DNA of 64,000 bases from Linum tenue. Taxonomy: Eukaryota; Streptophyta; Magnoliopsida; Malpighiales; Linaceae. Positions 11,818-23,600 of the stretch are shown here, in pieces. The position numbers and the translations under genes were made by a program. The first letter of the stretch is position 1. The number at the start of each line of letters is the position of its first letter. The stretch covers positions 64,791,676-64,855,675 of the forward strand of contig CAMGYJ010000006.1 in NCBI GenBank assembly GCA_946122785.1, given 5' to 3'. A model generated the notes under the pieces. It did no database searches. It was not told the DNA's origin and saw only the letters and a program-made list of their open reading frames with translations.

Positions 11818-12307
11818 TGTTGGGATGAATAGCCTTGAAAAGCTATAAATGAAATTCTTAATTAATTATCCAGTATTTTCCCCATAATATGAAAATAAGA
11901 TGGATAATTAATAAAAAGGAATATTATGGAGATAATTAGGAATAATTATCTTAATAGATTATATTTTAATTATGGGAGTAATTATCTCCCTAATTAAAAT
12001 GTGACTTATTCCCAAAGAAAGAGGGAATATTCTGGGTTTTCTGCTCCTATAAATAGGAGACGCCCTAGACCCTCTAAACACACCTCAGAAGAGCAGAAAC
12101 ACGAGAGAGAGTGAATTCATAGAGCTCCGGTTTTTCGCACAAAACCGATGAGCAACAAAATTAGAATGGTTGTTTTATCCTGGAGGCAACCGGCTGATAG
12201 TCTGCTGTGCGCAATACGAGGCAGTGCCGCGAACGTCTTAAAGAGAGCGACCTAGTCCGCGACTCAGCCAGATCGGTAACCCTAATTTTTCTGTTCGGTT
12301 TCTAACA
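11818..12307 (+). mobile_element. 490-bp solo LTR nested in the Copia integrase
   Basis: It begins TGTTGGGATGAAT and ends GGTTTCTAACA, i.e. TG..CA with TGTT/AACA termini. Flanks are AACTA (11813-11817) and AATTA (12308-12312), a 5-bp TSD with one change. Removing the insert plus one TSD joins HGI to VHQMSC, the normal integrase sequence. A plus-strand promoter-like box CTATAAATAGGAG near 12047 marks the orientation. No internal domain remains, so it is a recombined solo LTR from another, younger family than its host. Confidence 0.85.
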
Positions 12308-14363
12308 AATTATACCATGAAGAGAGTAAAACTCTGGTATATGGAACTCAGCTCCTTGATCAGACCTAATTGTTTTGATCTTTTTATCAAATTGTGTATG
12401 AATCATAACACAAAAGTCCTGTAAAAGCTTTCTGGCTTCACTCTTAAATTTCATCAGATATGTCCATACACATCTAGATCTGTCATCCACAATAGTAAGG
12501 AAGTAATGAAAACCATTATAACTTGAAACAACCAAAGGGCCCCAAATATCTACATGGATGAGATCAAAAACTTCCTTTACAATGGACTGACTTAAAGGAA
12601 AAGAAAGACGTTTTTGTTTAGACATATGGCAAACATCACAGTGATGTATGGACTCTATATCTATACTAGGGATAACTTTCTTCAGCTCCTTAGCTTTAAC
12701 ATCAGAGGGATGTCCCAATCTCCAATGCCAAATGTCAAATGACTGTGGTGTAAGGTTGTGTGTCTTGAGAGAGTTAATGTGTATGGAATGGTCTTCTGAA
12801 GTGGGAACAAGTTGGTATAATCCTCTAGTCTCTTGGGCAAAACCAATCATCCTCTTGGCTAGAAGGTCCTGGATAGAGCAAATGGTTGATTTAAAAATGA
12901 GTGAAATGGGTAAGGATTGTGTGAGTTTACTCACTGAAACTATGTTAAAAGAAAAGGTTGGGACAAACAACACATTGTGAATGACAAGGTGAGGAGATAA
13001 ACGAAAACTACCAGAGTGAGTTGCTGGTGTTTTTGACCCATTTGGTAAAGTCACAGAGACATTCATGATAGGTTTATGTTTAATGAAACTGGACAGGGAA
13101 CATGTCACTTGATCTGTTGCGCCTGTATCTAAGAACCACACACTAACCAATTCCAATGGATGCTGTTGTAAATATGAAGTCAGGGTGTATTTACCAGCAT
13201 AGTTGGGGTTCACTGATAAGTGTCTGCTCACAGAATTCACAATGGGGTGTTGGGACTGTCCATTCTGATTGGTTCCAGGCGATCCAGGTGAAGTGGGGGA
13301 ACTAGGAGATCCAAATTGTGATAGGATCCTCTGCAGTCTACTAACATCATCATTTGACAGTCTCAGGTTTGTGAACCCATCAGTTTCTAGTTTTGACAGA
13401 ATTCCCCCTCCAGCATTATCCATGCTTTGAACTTGTCCTGCAAATGGTGAAGGAGATCCAGAGGCTTTGTTTTTCCTTTTGAGTCTGTAGCAATCAGCTA
13501 TGACATGGTTATCCTTCTTGCAATATTTGCAGAAGAGAGGACCTTGTCCCTGTCCTCCTCTGGTATTCTCCTTCCCTTTTCCTTGACTACCAGCAAGTAA
13601 AGCAACAGTATCGACCTGGGACTCTTGACTAGGTCTAGCCACTTGCCTTTCATGTTGAATGGCATAATGGAACGCAGATTCCATAGTTGGTAGTGGATGC
13701 ATCATGAGCATATTGGTTTTAACACCCACATAAGTTTCATTCAGACCTGTTATGAATCTAGTAACAAATTCATTCTCCCTATACTTCTGTACAGTGGTCT
13801 CAGTAATACAAGGCACAACTCTCTTCCCCTGATCTCCATTGCATACACAAGTTGGAATAGGCAAAAACTGACCTAATTCTTCCCAATGTCCCTTTAGTTC
13901 AGCATAGAATTGATTCACAGATTTGTTACCTTGTTTCAAAGTGTACACAGTCGTCTGTAGATCGCTTATCCTGATGTTATCAGCTTGTCCATAACGCTGC
14001 CTCAAATCATCCTAGAGAAGCTTAGCATTGTCCTGAGATGACACATTGTTGACCAGAGCTAGGTCAAGAGACCCAAGAATAAGGAAGTAGACTGTTGTGT
14101 TGCGCTTTTCCCAGGCTTGATAGCTCTCATGGGTTGGATCTGGAACTGGAATAGTCTCGTTGATAAAACCCAACTTGTTTTTACTCTTCAACGCAACTCT
14201 CACAGTGCGACTCTATAGATTATAGTTTGCAGTGCCTGTGAGCTTGATTGGAAAGCTCAAGGCCTCATTAGGGTTGACATAGAAAGGATTGGTGACAGTA
14301 GAAATCACTGTAGTGCTAGTGGAAGAAGTGGCAACAGTGGAAGCAGCAGCCTCTGTCGCCATG
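12308..14363 (-). pseudogene. Copia gag, protease and N-terminal integrase, with two stop codons
   Basis: The gag ATG is at 14363. Gag (SQDNAKLL, DDLRQRYGQADNIRISDLQ, LKQGNKSVNQFYAELKGHW) leads to a CCHC knuckle (CKYCKKDNHVIADC), a protease box (WFLDTGATDQVT), the integrase zinc site (WHWRLGHPSD with HCDVCHMSKQ) and the first catalytic Asp (IHVDIWGP). In-frame TAG codons interrupt NYNL*SRTV (about 14215) and AKLL*DDL (about 14013), where Copia gag normally has Trp. Both are TGG to TAG changes. The frame ends at the solo LTR. Confidence 0.9.
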
Positions 14364-14456
14364 AGTGGAAGAAGGAAGCAAAATCAGAAAGTGGATTGAG
14401 GTAGAAGAAGAATGCGGGTAATGGTGGGTAAAGGAAACCCTAGACGTCTGAACCAG

Positions 14457-14468
14457 GCTCTGATACCA
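14457..14468 (-). other. Primer-binding site for initiator tRNA-Met
   Basis: TGGTATCAGAGC on the minus strand, complementary to the 3' end of plant initiator tRNA-Met, lies directly inside the 5' LTR. It primes minus-strand cDNA synthesis. Confidence 0.88.
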
Positions 14469-14815
14469 TATGAGATTTGTTAGTCTGTGTGTATATGGAA
14501 TGAAACCCGCAGGAATCATTGAGGCTCATGGCCTTGTTTATATATGAACACCCAACACCTTATGAACGAAGGGAAGGGAAAGTTACCTCACTACAACTGT
14601 ACAACGGTAAGAAACGGAAATACAAACTATCCACAAACCAAACAACGACAGGTGTAATCTAACAGTAAAAACGGAACACTAACAACACTAACATAGACGA
14701 CACCGTTCTGTCCCAACTCTTCAGTTGCTTCCGGGGAGAATGCGACGTTGTCCAGGAGGCTCCTTAATGCTGATTAGTCGATGTGGTATAGTTCCTCCAT
14801 TCAGCATCTTCAATA
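14469..14815 (-). repeat. 5' LTR of the Copia element
   Basis: It is 347 bp and the partner of 9075-9422. On the minus strand it starts TATTGAAGATGC and ends CAAATCTCATA, with the primer-binding site touching its inner end. Confidence 0.9.
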
Positions 14816-15668
14816 CCTAAGTCCAAAAACAACCTATATGATTTCCTCCAACGAGGGAATAGTGCACAACTCCTTATTCATTTTGTCACTAACCACTTGC
14901 GGAATCCTTATAGCACTGATCCATCAATCCTTTTTGTTTTGGTAAACAGGTTATGGAAAAAACTAATAACATGTGAGGAGAGTTCAACCGAGTGTGAAAT
15001 GGTGTTTCCATTGTCATCTTTGAGCGACACAATCTTGTTCCTCTGCTTTCGGTGTATATTCGAAGAACAATAACTTTTGATATTCTATGAATATTTTTTA
15101 AGTCAATTGATTCTCGGACGTTGTTACTATAATAACTCTTTGTCTTTCCAGATAACTGCGAGTTCATTCAATAGATTCTTATCATCCGTAACTATGTATA
15201 TAGTTCTGTCCAAGTGGAGAATCTCCTTCAGTCTTTTATGTATCTATGATGCTCTTTTGTTTTGGTCATTATAGACTTGCTTAGTCCAATTTCGTAATTC
15301 TTTCACATACTTTAAGAGTCTGATTTAATCAAGAATGCGCTTGAGAGGTTATGTCAACTTTTTGTGGAGTGGTTAAATGGTCTCACTACATTTGAAAGAT
15401 TATGAGGTCAGATTAGTTATAAAAAAGTTGCCTCCAAAGTAGAATACATGCTTAACTTCGTATTAATGGGGTGCAGTAATTTTACCAGGAAAAAAGTTGA
15501 CAATCAAATCGAATAGCGCACAAAATATAAGTATTGCTGACCAAAAGCCAGTGCAAAACAGTAACAAGAGTATAAGACCATACAGTGCAGTTAGTTCAAC
15601 AGCTCACAGATATAATGCAACCACTTATTACGAGGAATTCTGTAAATGGCGAATCTTAAGCAAAATGA

Positions 15669-15740
15669 GTCGTTGTAGTATAGTGGTAAGTATTCCCGCC
15701 TGTCACGCGGGTGACCCGGGTTCGATCCCCGGCAACGGCG
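15669..15740 (+). tRNA. tRNA-Asp (anticodon GUC)
   Basis: This is a 72-nt cloverleaf. The acceptor stem GTCGTTG pairs with CAACGGC. The D-arm is TAGTATAGTGG, the anticodon loop CTGTCAC holds GTC, and the T-arm GGGTTCGATCCCC has the B box GGTTCGATCC. The discriminator base is G. There is no intron and CCA is not encoded, as expected for a nuclear plant gene. The TTTT at 15746-15749 a few bases downstream is a Pol III terminator. Confidence 0.97.
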
Positions 15741-16076
15741 TTCAACTTTTTGGCCTGATTTTATATTGTCGGTTTCCAAATGGACAGCTTAACTACGAAG
15801 AAACAGAAGTTAGATAATTTATTTCCTTGTTTTGGTCTCACACACCCATCCACTTCTGCAAATCAATTTTGATTTGGACACTGAGTGAGCATGAAGATCT
15901 AACTTCGACCATAGAAATGCATTGGATTAAAAAAAATTAAGAATGTGGTCAGTGAAATCGTCCTCACAAAACACAGAATCTACCAACCTAATCCAAAAAG
16001 AGAGAACTCTGAAAAATTCTGTACCACAAATTCTGCATTCCTCTCTTTCCTACATTCCAGGTTAAAACTTGAAAGC

Positions 16077-19000
16077 CTATGGGAATCTGTATCCCGGTGG
16101 GAACTCACTCGGCTGATTATAATCACTCGGAACAAACACGGGTAGCTGCCCGCCCCTCTGCGACCTCCCCTGATGATGACCAACCACTGGCCCTCCGAAG
16201 AATATGGATTGCTCCGTGTGCAAAAGGTCTGCTCCTGGTACCTGCGACACACCTGCATTATTGGCAGAAGCCACACCACCACCACCGACTCTTGGGATCG
16301 ATGAGGAAACAAACCGGCCAGCATCCGGATCCCAATGAACCGTAGCTCTCATACTCTCCATCCCACCACCACCACCACCCATATTATTGTTCCTTCTCCC
16401 AGCAGCTGCCACTTGGGGCTGGACTCGACCCACATTGTGATTTACAGCTGACGACAGTGGAGACTGGCCGGCTGAGGGCTGATACATCGGGTTGAAATGG
16501 TCTCGATTCTGCATTGGTGATGCAGCAAGGTGTGAGACATTGGCACTGCTGATGCTGTGGCGGCATGACTCGATGTCCTCCCTGCTCGTCTGGCTCATGT
16601 TGCTTGGGGCGTAAGAAGCGTTGCTTTGGCCAGGTTGATCGATTGGATTCATGGGGCTGCTCCTGGCACTGAAGTTGCTGCCAGAGAGATGATCTGCGTC
16701 GTAAGGCTGGTGTCGAGGAGATTTGATTGGGCGGAGGACAGAGGAAGATGCTCGGGCTTTAGCAGCTGCCTTCATTGCCTCATTGGAGTCCAGTTTTGCG
16801 AGTTTCCATGCACTGATTCTTACTTGACGTGGTGGTAATCTCTTGCTGCCTTCTGGTAATGTGTCGGGATCAACAGTCGAAGGTAGGCGTCCTGGCTCCA
16901 AATGTGGGATGATCTCATCCTTATAGATGGAAAGGGAAAATGTCAAATTCCTCAATCATTCTAAGACTATTGCTCATGATTCTTGAATGGGGTAAAAAAA
17001 TACATAAACGGTCACCAAATTTTGGGGCCGCTAACAAATCGGTGGCTGAATTGAAGTTCGGCGACTGATTTGTTAGTAACCATTTATGTAGAAATTGACA
17101 CCTCAGGAATGAGTGAACTGAAGACTTTCGAAGCTTGGCAATTGTAAATGCTTACCGGGTTGTCCATGAAGATTCTTGGAGGGGTACACCAAGCGCCTTT
17201 GTACTGCAACCCCATTCCAAGTGAACTTCTTCCACTAATTGCTGTCACGGCAGAACTTGTCGGTGAAGATGGAAGACTTTGCTGCTCACCTCCTCCATCG
17301 ACCGATGGTCCCGGTGGTTCACTTTGTGTTCTCATAGCAATAACATACTCGTATGTTGTGATACCCTACAGAAGAACAAGTTAAACACCCTTCGTTTTCA
17401 CAGCAAATGAAGTCTCCTGCTGGTGCATGACGTAAGTACCTTTCTGATCAGAATCATGTGGAAGAAGAATAGCTCGCCCAGGGGTATTGTGGCAAGGAAT
17501 GATACAAAAGTGCAGAGTGCCTGAAAAATTGAAAATTCATACGAACTGTGTCAAAATTGTGTCAGGTGTGACTTTGTAGATTTTGAGGAAAAACGAATAA
17601 GTACATTTCTTTTTACAGCCTATGCATATATCTTCTCTATGGCATCCAGACTAGCAGACAGGTTCAAACATTTACCACTACTGCCGCGAATGGAGGGCGG
17701 GAGAACCCAATGCCAAGCTTTTCTGATATTTGATGGTCCATAGTTTTTCGATCCACAAAGCATCTAACAAGGACTGCAACACCAACACCAAACTCAACAG
17801 CAAGCTGCAAACGAAGGAAAGGTAGGTCGGACAATTAACTCTTGTTTTATAGTTTAAAGTTGGAGGAGAGATCGAACTCAGACAAATTTATCAGAAAGTT
17901 TGATGGCATCTAGCATTTACCCAAACGAGGCTGGTTGCCATGAGAGTAATAAAGGAGATGTAATTTTTCCTTCCTACACAGTTGTTCAACCACTGCACCA
18001 TAGATGAATACAAAATTCTTTATCAGATTGAACAAAGCAAAAGAGAACAAAGCAATAAATATTTATATATACGAGGCCAGGTGCAGAAAAGATAAATGAA
18101 AGTTTAGGACTTACACGGCAATGGTGATCGAATCCATCGACACATTTATCACAACTTCTGCAATGCTTGCTGAACTTATGAACCTGAGAATAAGCTTTGA
18201 AAGTATTATGATACAAAAACAGTAAAATGTTTCTGCACAAGCAACCTCATCTATAGGTAAGATAGAGCTCTCAAAGAAAACAAAAATCAAACATCTCATG
18301 ATAACAGGCATGAATCATGAGAACATCAATGTAGCAAAAATATCATCAATAAGAAGTAAAAACGCAAACCAGGTAGGAAGAAATCATTTATTCAACTATT
18401 TCATACTGGTCCTATTATCCTTCTCGCATTGCCAACTTTCGTTTCCAAAACTTCATTTTTTCCTCTACTCGGTTCAAGCCTACATTCACTTCAGACAGAC
18501 AGCAGACTATCCAATAAATAGCACCATACCTCAGCATTGCATAATGTGCAGAACAAAGATTCATCTCCAGAAAGTATGTCTTCATCGCTCCGGCAGTCAG
18601 CTTTGGCCAGAAATCCGCAGCAGAAGCATCCAAGAATTGAGCAACATGTTGAACCATGTCTACCAGATGCTCCTCCAGTACTTAACCCAACCTTGTTTGC
18701 TTCCTCAATCGAAGGTCCATTTTCTAGGGAAGCAGAAAACAATGTTCATAAGCAACTGAAAGAAGCAAGGAGATCTCAAACAAGGAAGTTCCGTTTAAAA
18801 CTCAGTATGCAGTATCAAAGAGGTTGAACAATATGACAACCCTAAATCTACGGCGAAACAAGTTCTCGGAAAGCAGAATCAAGACCAATCCTGCATTCAC
18901 AACTTGTACATTGTCAGAGAGAGCCATTGTTTCCAAGGAAACCAACCAGGAATATCAGTGCCATTCTGTGATTTATCTGCTGCTGTCCCAGCAACTTGGA

Positions 19001-19765
19001 GCAGAATGCCAGGATCAGAAGGGTCAATGGCAGTGCATCGCACGTAAAGAGTGAAGACAGATAGCGCCTGAGAACAAAACCAGCAAAGAATCAGACACAA
19101 TAAGCCAAAAAGCAAAGACCAAATGATGTAGGAGAACTGAACAACTGTGCTTTACTTACCAAAACAGAATAAACACCACTAGCTATATATTCATAGATGT
19201 CCTTCCCAAGGAAAGGCGCAAAGAAGGCATAGTACGCAACCGCTAGCAAGAAGAAAACTGTTATAGCCACGATCTGCACCAATACACCCCAAAGAGAAAC
19301 ACATTGTTGTCAGAACAATCCTTGTCAAGTTATGATTAGCCGGAAAGCAAAAGGATCCAAATCTAATATGTTGCAGTGTTAAAATCCAACCACGGAATCT
19401 CAAAAAGCCATTTTGACTTTGATCCCTCTCAAATGTCCTCCACTTTTCTTGACCAGGGAAACAGAAAGATTGCAACTTTCAAACTTAAAAAGGTCCGCAA
19501 TCCGCCGTCATAATCAAGTAAACAGCAGCAAGACACAGCGCAGTAACAGTAGAATTGACTAAAAGGCAAAAGGGGCGGCGAACCCAACACTCTACTAATT
19601 CTCCAATTGAAGCCCCAGATGCCATTCCAGCGTCAGTCAACAAGAAGGGAAGCAGACAAAATCTGAGTAATGAGTCGAATTTTAGCGTTGGGAAGAGAAC
19701 AATGCCCAAAATCAATGTACCTGAAAAGAGTGGACGGGGAGTTGCCATCCATGGCGCCTAGCCAT
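16077..19765 (-). CDS. DHHC-type protein S-acyltransferase, complete 10-exon gene, 625 aa
   Basis: Exons (minus): 19721-19765, 19160-19273, 18947-19067, 18530-18723, 18115-18183, 17921-17992, 17676-17804, 17440-17520, 17156-17365, 16077-16919. Phases sum correctly. The exon 3 donor (CTG/GTTGGT) is weak and less certain. The enzyme attaches palmitate to cysteines of membrane proteins through an acyl-enzyme intermediate. Features seen: the start [10 protein letters not shown], two membrane spans in exon 2 and early exon 3 ([29 protein letters not shown]), the cysteine-rich domain [20 protein letters not shown] with DHHC at residues 177-180, [11 protein letters not shown], two more spans, TTYE at 278-281, and [12 protein letters not shown]. 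The long Ser/Pro/Asn-rich tail has [13 protein letters not shown]. Layout and tail match the Arabidopsis PAT19/PAT20 subgroup from memory. A full-length LINE lies about 630 bp upstream. Confidence 0.93.
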
Positions 19766-20394
19766 GGCTATCAAAAATCGAACTAAGAGAATGGGAAAAC
19801 GAAACCCTTCTGCAGGAGCCAACAAAGGGGCTACTTCTTTATTGAATCAGAGGGATAAAGTTGCCATCTTTCGGACTATGAATGAGCAAACTCGCCTGCT
19901 CCTCCCCGAGTCCCAGAAGGAAGTTTTGTGCCGTACTCCAGATCAAAATGGCAGAGTAAGCAATATCATTAAGCCACCAACAATGGCGGAAGAATGTGGG
20001 AGTGAAAAAAAGGAACGGAGAGGGGAAGTTGAGTTTCGCTTTCTAGGGCTGGAAGGAAGACGACCCATTGGTTTTCTCTGCTTCCACCCTGGAGGAAAAG
20101 GACCAGAACGAGAAAAATGGAGTAATCGCAATTTCCTTTTTCTCCTCCTTTTCTCTTTCCTCATTCAACGACTTCCTTTTTTGTTTCTGTTTTATTTTCC
20201 TAAACAATTCCACCATTTATTTTGCCGGCATATTGAGATGTGGAAAGTTTTTTTGCCAACCCATATATAAAAGAAAAGAGAGAGAGCGGCTTTTTTCTTT
20301 TGTGAAAGGTCGGTTTAATTTAATTCACACTGTATTTATTTATGCGATTTGGTATTTATTTATGCGATTTGGTGATTAGTTGGTAATGATTATT
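19766..20394 (-). promoter_or_regulatory. Upstream region of the S-acyltransferase gene, truncated by a LINE
   Basis: This is the non-coding stretch between the start codon and the LINE insertion. It holds pyrimidine-rich tracts (20120-20200), a duplicated word TATTTATTTATGCGATTTGG (20334-20373) and the left TSD copy TGGTAATGATTATT (20381-20394). No TATA box was assigned. Open frames here overlap the leader and have no family features. Confidence 0.45.
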
Positions 20395-20603
20395 TTTTTG
20401 GTAGAAAAAAGGAGCGAGACGACGCTCCAATCGTTAGCTTAGGACAAGTCTGGGGTCTGTATACTTAAAACATCATGAAGAAGCAGATGGTTGAGTGATG
20501 ACGTCGGAATCAAGAGAAGGTGCTCGCAAATACTAAAAGATAAAAAGATTGCCCCAATGATGCGAGGTAATCCGCCACCACGTTAGCCTCCCGAAACACA
20601 TGC

Positions 20604-23600
20604 TTAAAGTTGATCTCCCACTCTGCCGCCCATGAGTCGACGAATATGGGCGACTACATTGTAGTGCGGACTCCCAGCTGATGCATTCTCGATCAGCTCC
20701 AGTGCTGCCTTCGAGTCTGACTGAACCTCCACTTTCCTCGCTCCCTCATTCCAAGCAACTCTCAAACCGATACAGATCCCCATGAGTTCAGCTCTCGTTA
20801 TCGATCCTCCGCCCAGGTTAGCCGTAAATGCTTTTATCAGGCGTTCATCCTCCTTTCGAATAGCTCCTCCCGCAGCGACGCTTTCCTGGTTATACACCAC
20901 TAACCCATCTGTATTTAAACAATCCCATCCCGTCGGGGGTGGGTGCTAGGCAATGAGCTCGTTCCGCCGCGTTGCCACCTCTGTGAAGACCTTCTCCTCC
21001 TTCTTCCAAGCTTCAATAATCTGGTCGTGCCACCATCTTGCCTGCTGCTGTGTCTCGGTAACTGCTGCAACTTGTTTTTCAAAGACCCATTTGTTCCGAT
21101 GCTTCCATAGCACCCAACTCAATACAGCGAACAAAGTCGCGTCCACCTTCTTTCCACGCCCCGTCAGATAGTGGTGGAGCCAATCTTCCATGCTCTCTTG
21201 GAAGAACAACTCATCCTGCTCACCATCCAAAAACTCCGTCCAAACCGCCCTCGCGTAAGAACAGTCTCGGATCACATGCAACGTCAATTCCGGGCCATTA
21301 CCACACAAGGGGCAACTATCATTGGTGGTGAGATGCCTTCGTTTCCGCTCCTCATTAGTTAAGAGTCTACGATGAGACGCCAGCCATAGGAAGGCTCGGA
21401 TGCGCCACACCACTCTCCACAATGGCCGGTGATTCCCTAGCACAACAACTTCGTCGAGCAGTTCATATGTAGACCTGATGGAGAACTTACCCGATTCCCT
21501 GGGTCTCCAGATCGGGCGGTCGACTCCTTCCTCCTGGGGTACTAGATGTAGCTGTATTTGTTGCACCACACTTTGCGACAAGAAGGCTTGGAGATATGGA
21601 GTGTTCCACTCTTCATTTAGAACTAATTAGGCCACCGTCAAAGATTTGGCTTCCACCGGCAGCTCTCCCACTAACTCAGCAAGTGTCGGTCTATCCTGTA
21701 GCCACCGGTCCTCCCAAAAGCGCACCGTCGTGCCACTCTTAATGTTCCACATGATCGCCTCCGGGAGTAAATGTAGGACGCGGAGAACCCCACGCCACAA
21801 ATTGGACAGGCATCCTGTTGTTCGTGGCTGCCACCCCTCGCCCTTCCTCCTGAGGTATTTCGCTCTTACCACTCTCGCCCACAAGGTGTCTGGTTCCGAA
21901 AGCAGCCGCCAAGCAATTTTTATCATGAAAGCTTCGTTTATTGTCGAGGCGCTTTGTAAACCCAAGTCGCCCTCTTCCTTCGGTCTACAAATCGTCGACC
22001 AGTCCACCAGGTGGATTTTCTTTCCCGGATCTGAACTGCTCCATACAAAACTTCTTATCTTCTTATCTATGTGATCACGTACGCTAGCAGGGAGAAACGA
22101 CGTCTACATAGTATACGCTGGCAGGGCAGAGAGAACCGATTGTGCTAGTGTTATCCGTGCCGCTAGACTGAGAGAAGTGACCTTCCATCCAGCTAGCCGA
22201 GTGTCAATTCTATCTATGAGTGCTGTGTAGGTAGCTTTTGAGACTCGATCATGAATAACTGGCACTCCCAAATATCTCCCCAAATTCTTCGTTTCCTGAA
22301 TTCCCAGCGCTTCACTGATGGCATCGCCCTGGGCTTGAATAACATTTCCTGAAAAGAAGACTCTCGACTTCGGTCGGTTGACCTGTTGAGCCGAGGCGTC
22401 CCCATCAGAATGAGGTCGTCCGCGAAGAAAATATGCGATAACTCCGGGCCGTTTTGAGACAAACGGATGGGTTTCCATGACCGATTCTCCACTGAGGTTT
22501 TGATCAGGTGGCTCAATCTCCCCATACACAATGTAAAGATGTATGGTGAGAGAGGGCACCCCTGACGTAAACCCTGTGAAGGTGAGAACTCCTCAGTCAA
22601 CCCACCATTCCATTGAACCTGCATCTTGGCCGTCGTGATACACTACATCGTTAGCTCACTGAACTCTTCTGGAACTCCTGTGGCTTGCAGGGTGTCTCGC
22701 ATGAAGCTCCATCGAATTCGACCATAAGCCTTGGCCAGATCTATCTTCAGAACCATCCAACCTTTCCTCCCTTTCTTTGCTCGCATCGAGTGAACAACTT
22801 CCTATAAAATACAAATATTGCCAGTAATGTGTCGACCCAGAACAAAGCTTGTCTGGGTTTCATCGACTAGATTGGGCATCAGGTTCTTAAGCTTCTCAAA
22901 TCTCAACAAGGCTCTTCGTGATGATTTTATAGGCCACATTGCATAAGCTAATCGGCCTGAACTGCTCAATCAATGTAGGTTTTAGTATCTTCGGGATGAG
23001 CACTAGAATCCTGGAATTCACCTTCCCCACCCATGTTGGGGACTCCCGACAGCTCTTAGCGAAATTGACCATATCGGGTTGAGACCGTATTTTCCCAGGG
23101 CTTTTAACGAACCCATGGCTACCACTGCTCTGTACATCTCTTCATCATTGAAGTTCCTTCGGAGATCTGCCCATCGTTGCGGTTGTAGGGGGTTGAAGCC
23201 CGCTAGGATAGGGACAGATGGCATAGCATTATCTGTGTAGAGGTGGGCATAGTAGTTTTTTTGCCATATCCTGCAGCTTGGATTGATCTTCTTCCCAATT
23301 CTCATCGTCATCCTTCAGCGCTATAATGCAATTCCTGCGTCTTCTTTGCATGGCCCGGTTATGGAAAAATTTCGTGTTGCAATCCCCGGCCACGATGCCT
23401 TCTCCTCTAGCCTTCTGACACCATAGGAGCTCTTCTTGTAAGAGTATTTTCTCTAGCTCATCTTGCACACTCTTCACCTGTGCCACATTGCTGGCCGAGT
23501 CTCCCTGTCTTTCCAGTTGCTCAATTTTGAGAAACAATGCATTCTTCTTGCTTATAATGTGTCCAAAAGTTTCTTTGTTCCAGCGCCTCGCGTCCATCGC

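Larger units (their letters stand above)
9075..14815 (-). mobile_element. Copia LTR retrotransposon with non-canonical TA..TA LTR ends, inserted in the LINE
   Basis: Minus-strand order is 5' LTR (14469-14815), primer-binding site, gag-protease-integrase-RT-RNase H, polypurine tract, 3' LTR (9075-9422). Integrase before RT is the Copia order. Flanks are CCCAAG (9069-9074) and CCTAAG (14816-14821), a 5-6 bp TSD with one mismatch, and joining the flanks restores the LINE frame. The LTRs differ by about 16 substitutions and one indel by eye (about 95% identical). The body carries a 490-bp solo LTR at 11818-12307, two Trp-to-TAG stops in gag and frameshifts in integrase and RT, so it is defective. 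Confidence 0.92.
6900..15400 (-). mobile_element. Old L1-type LINE remnant, split by later insertions
   Basis: Minus-strand reverse-transcriptase pieces are collinear across three intervals: about 14816-15300 upstream, 8127-9074 in the middle, and about 6900-7331 downstream. Recognisable remains in order: IVSLKDDNGNT and the pre-RT region (about 14900-15060), GPTKFNGPDCFAVMFF (9073), KLDMRKAYDLVDWECL (8430), PISPFLFIL, then after a MITE SHYLFDDDIVIFCKAN (about 7270-7320), the decayed FADD catalytic box. Several frameshifts and stops show it is dead. It is interrupted at 7332-8126 by a MITE and at 9075-14815 by a Copia element. Outer limits are approximate. Confidence 0.75.

Noticed and set aside
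16079..16345. Plus-strand frames antisense to the acyltransferase tail
   Set aside because: Shadows of the long last exon (16077-16919); no family features.
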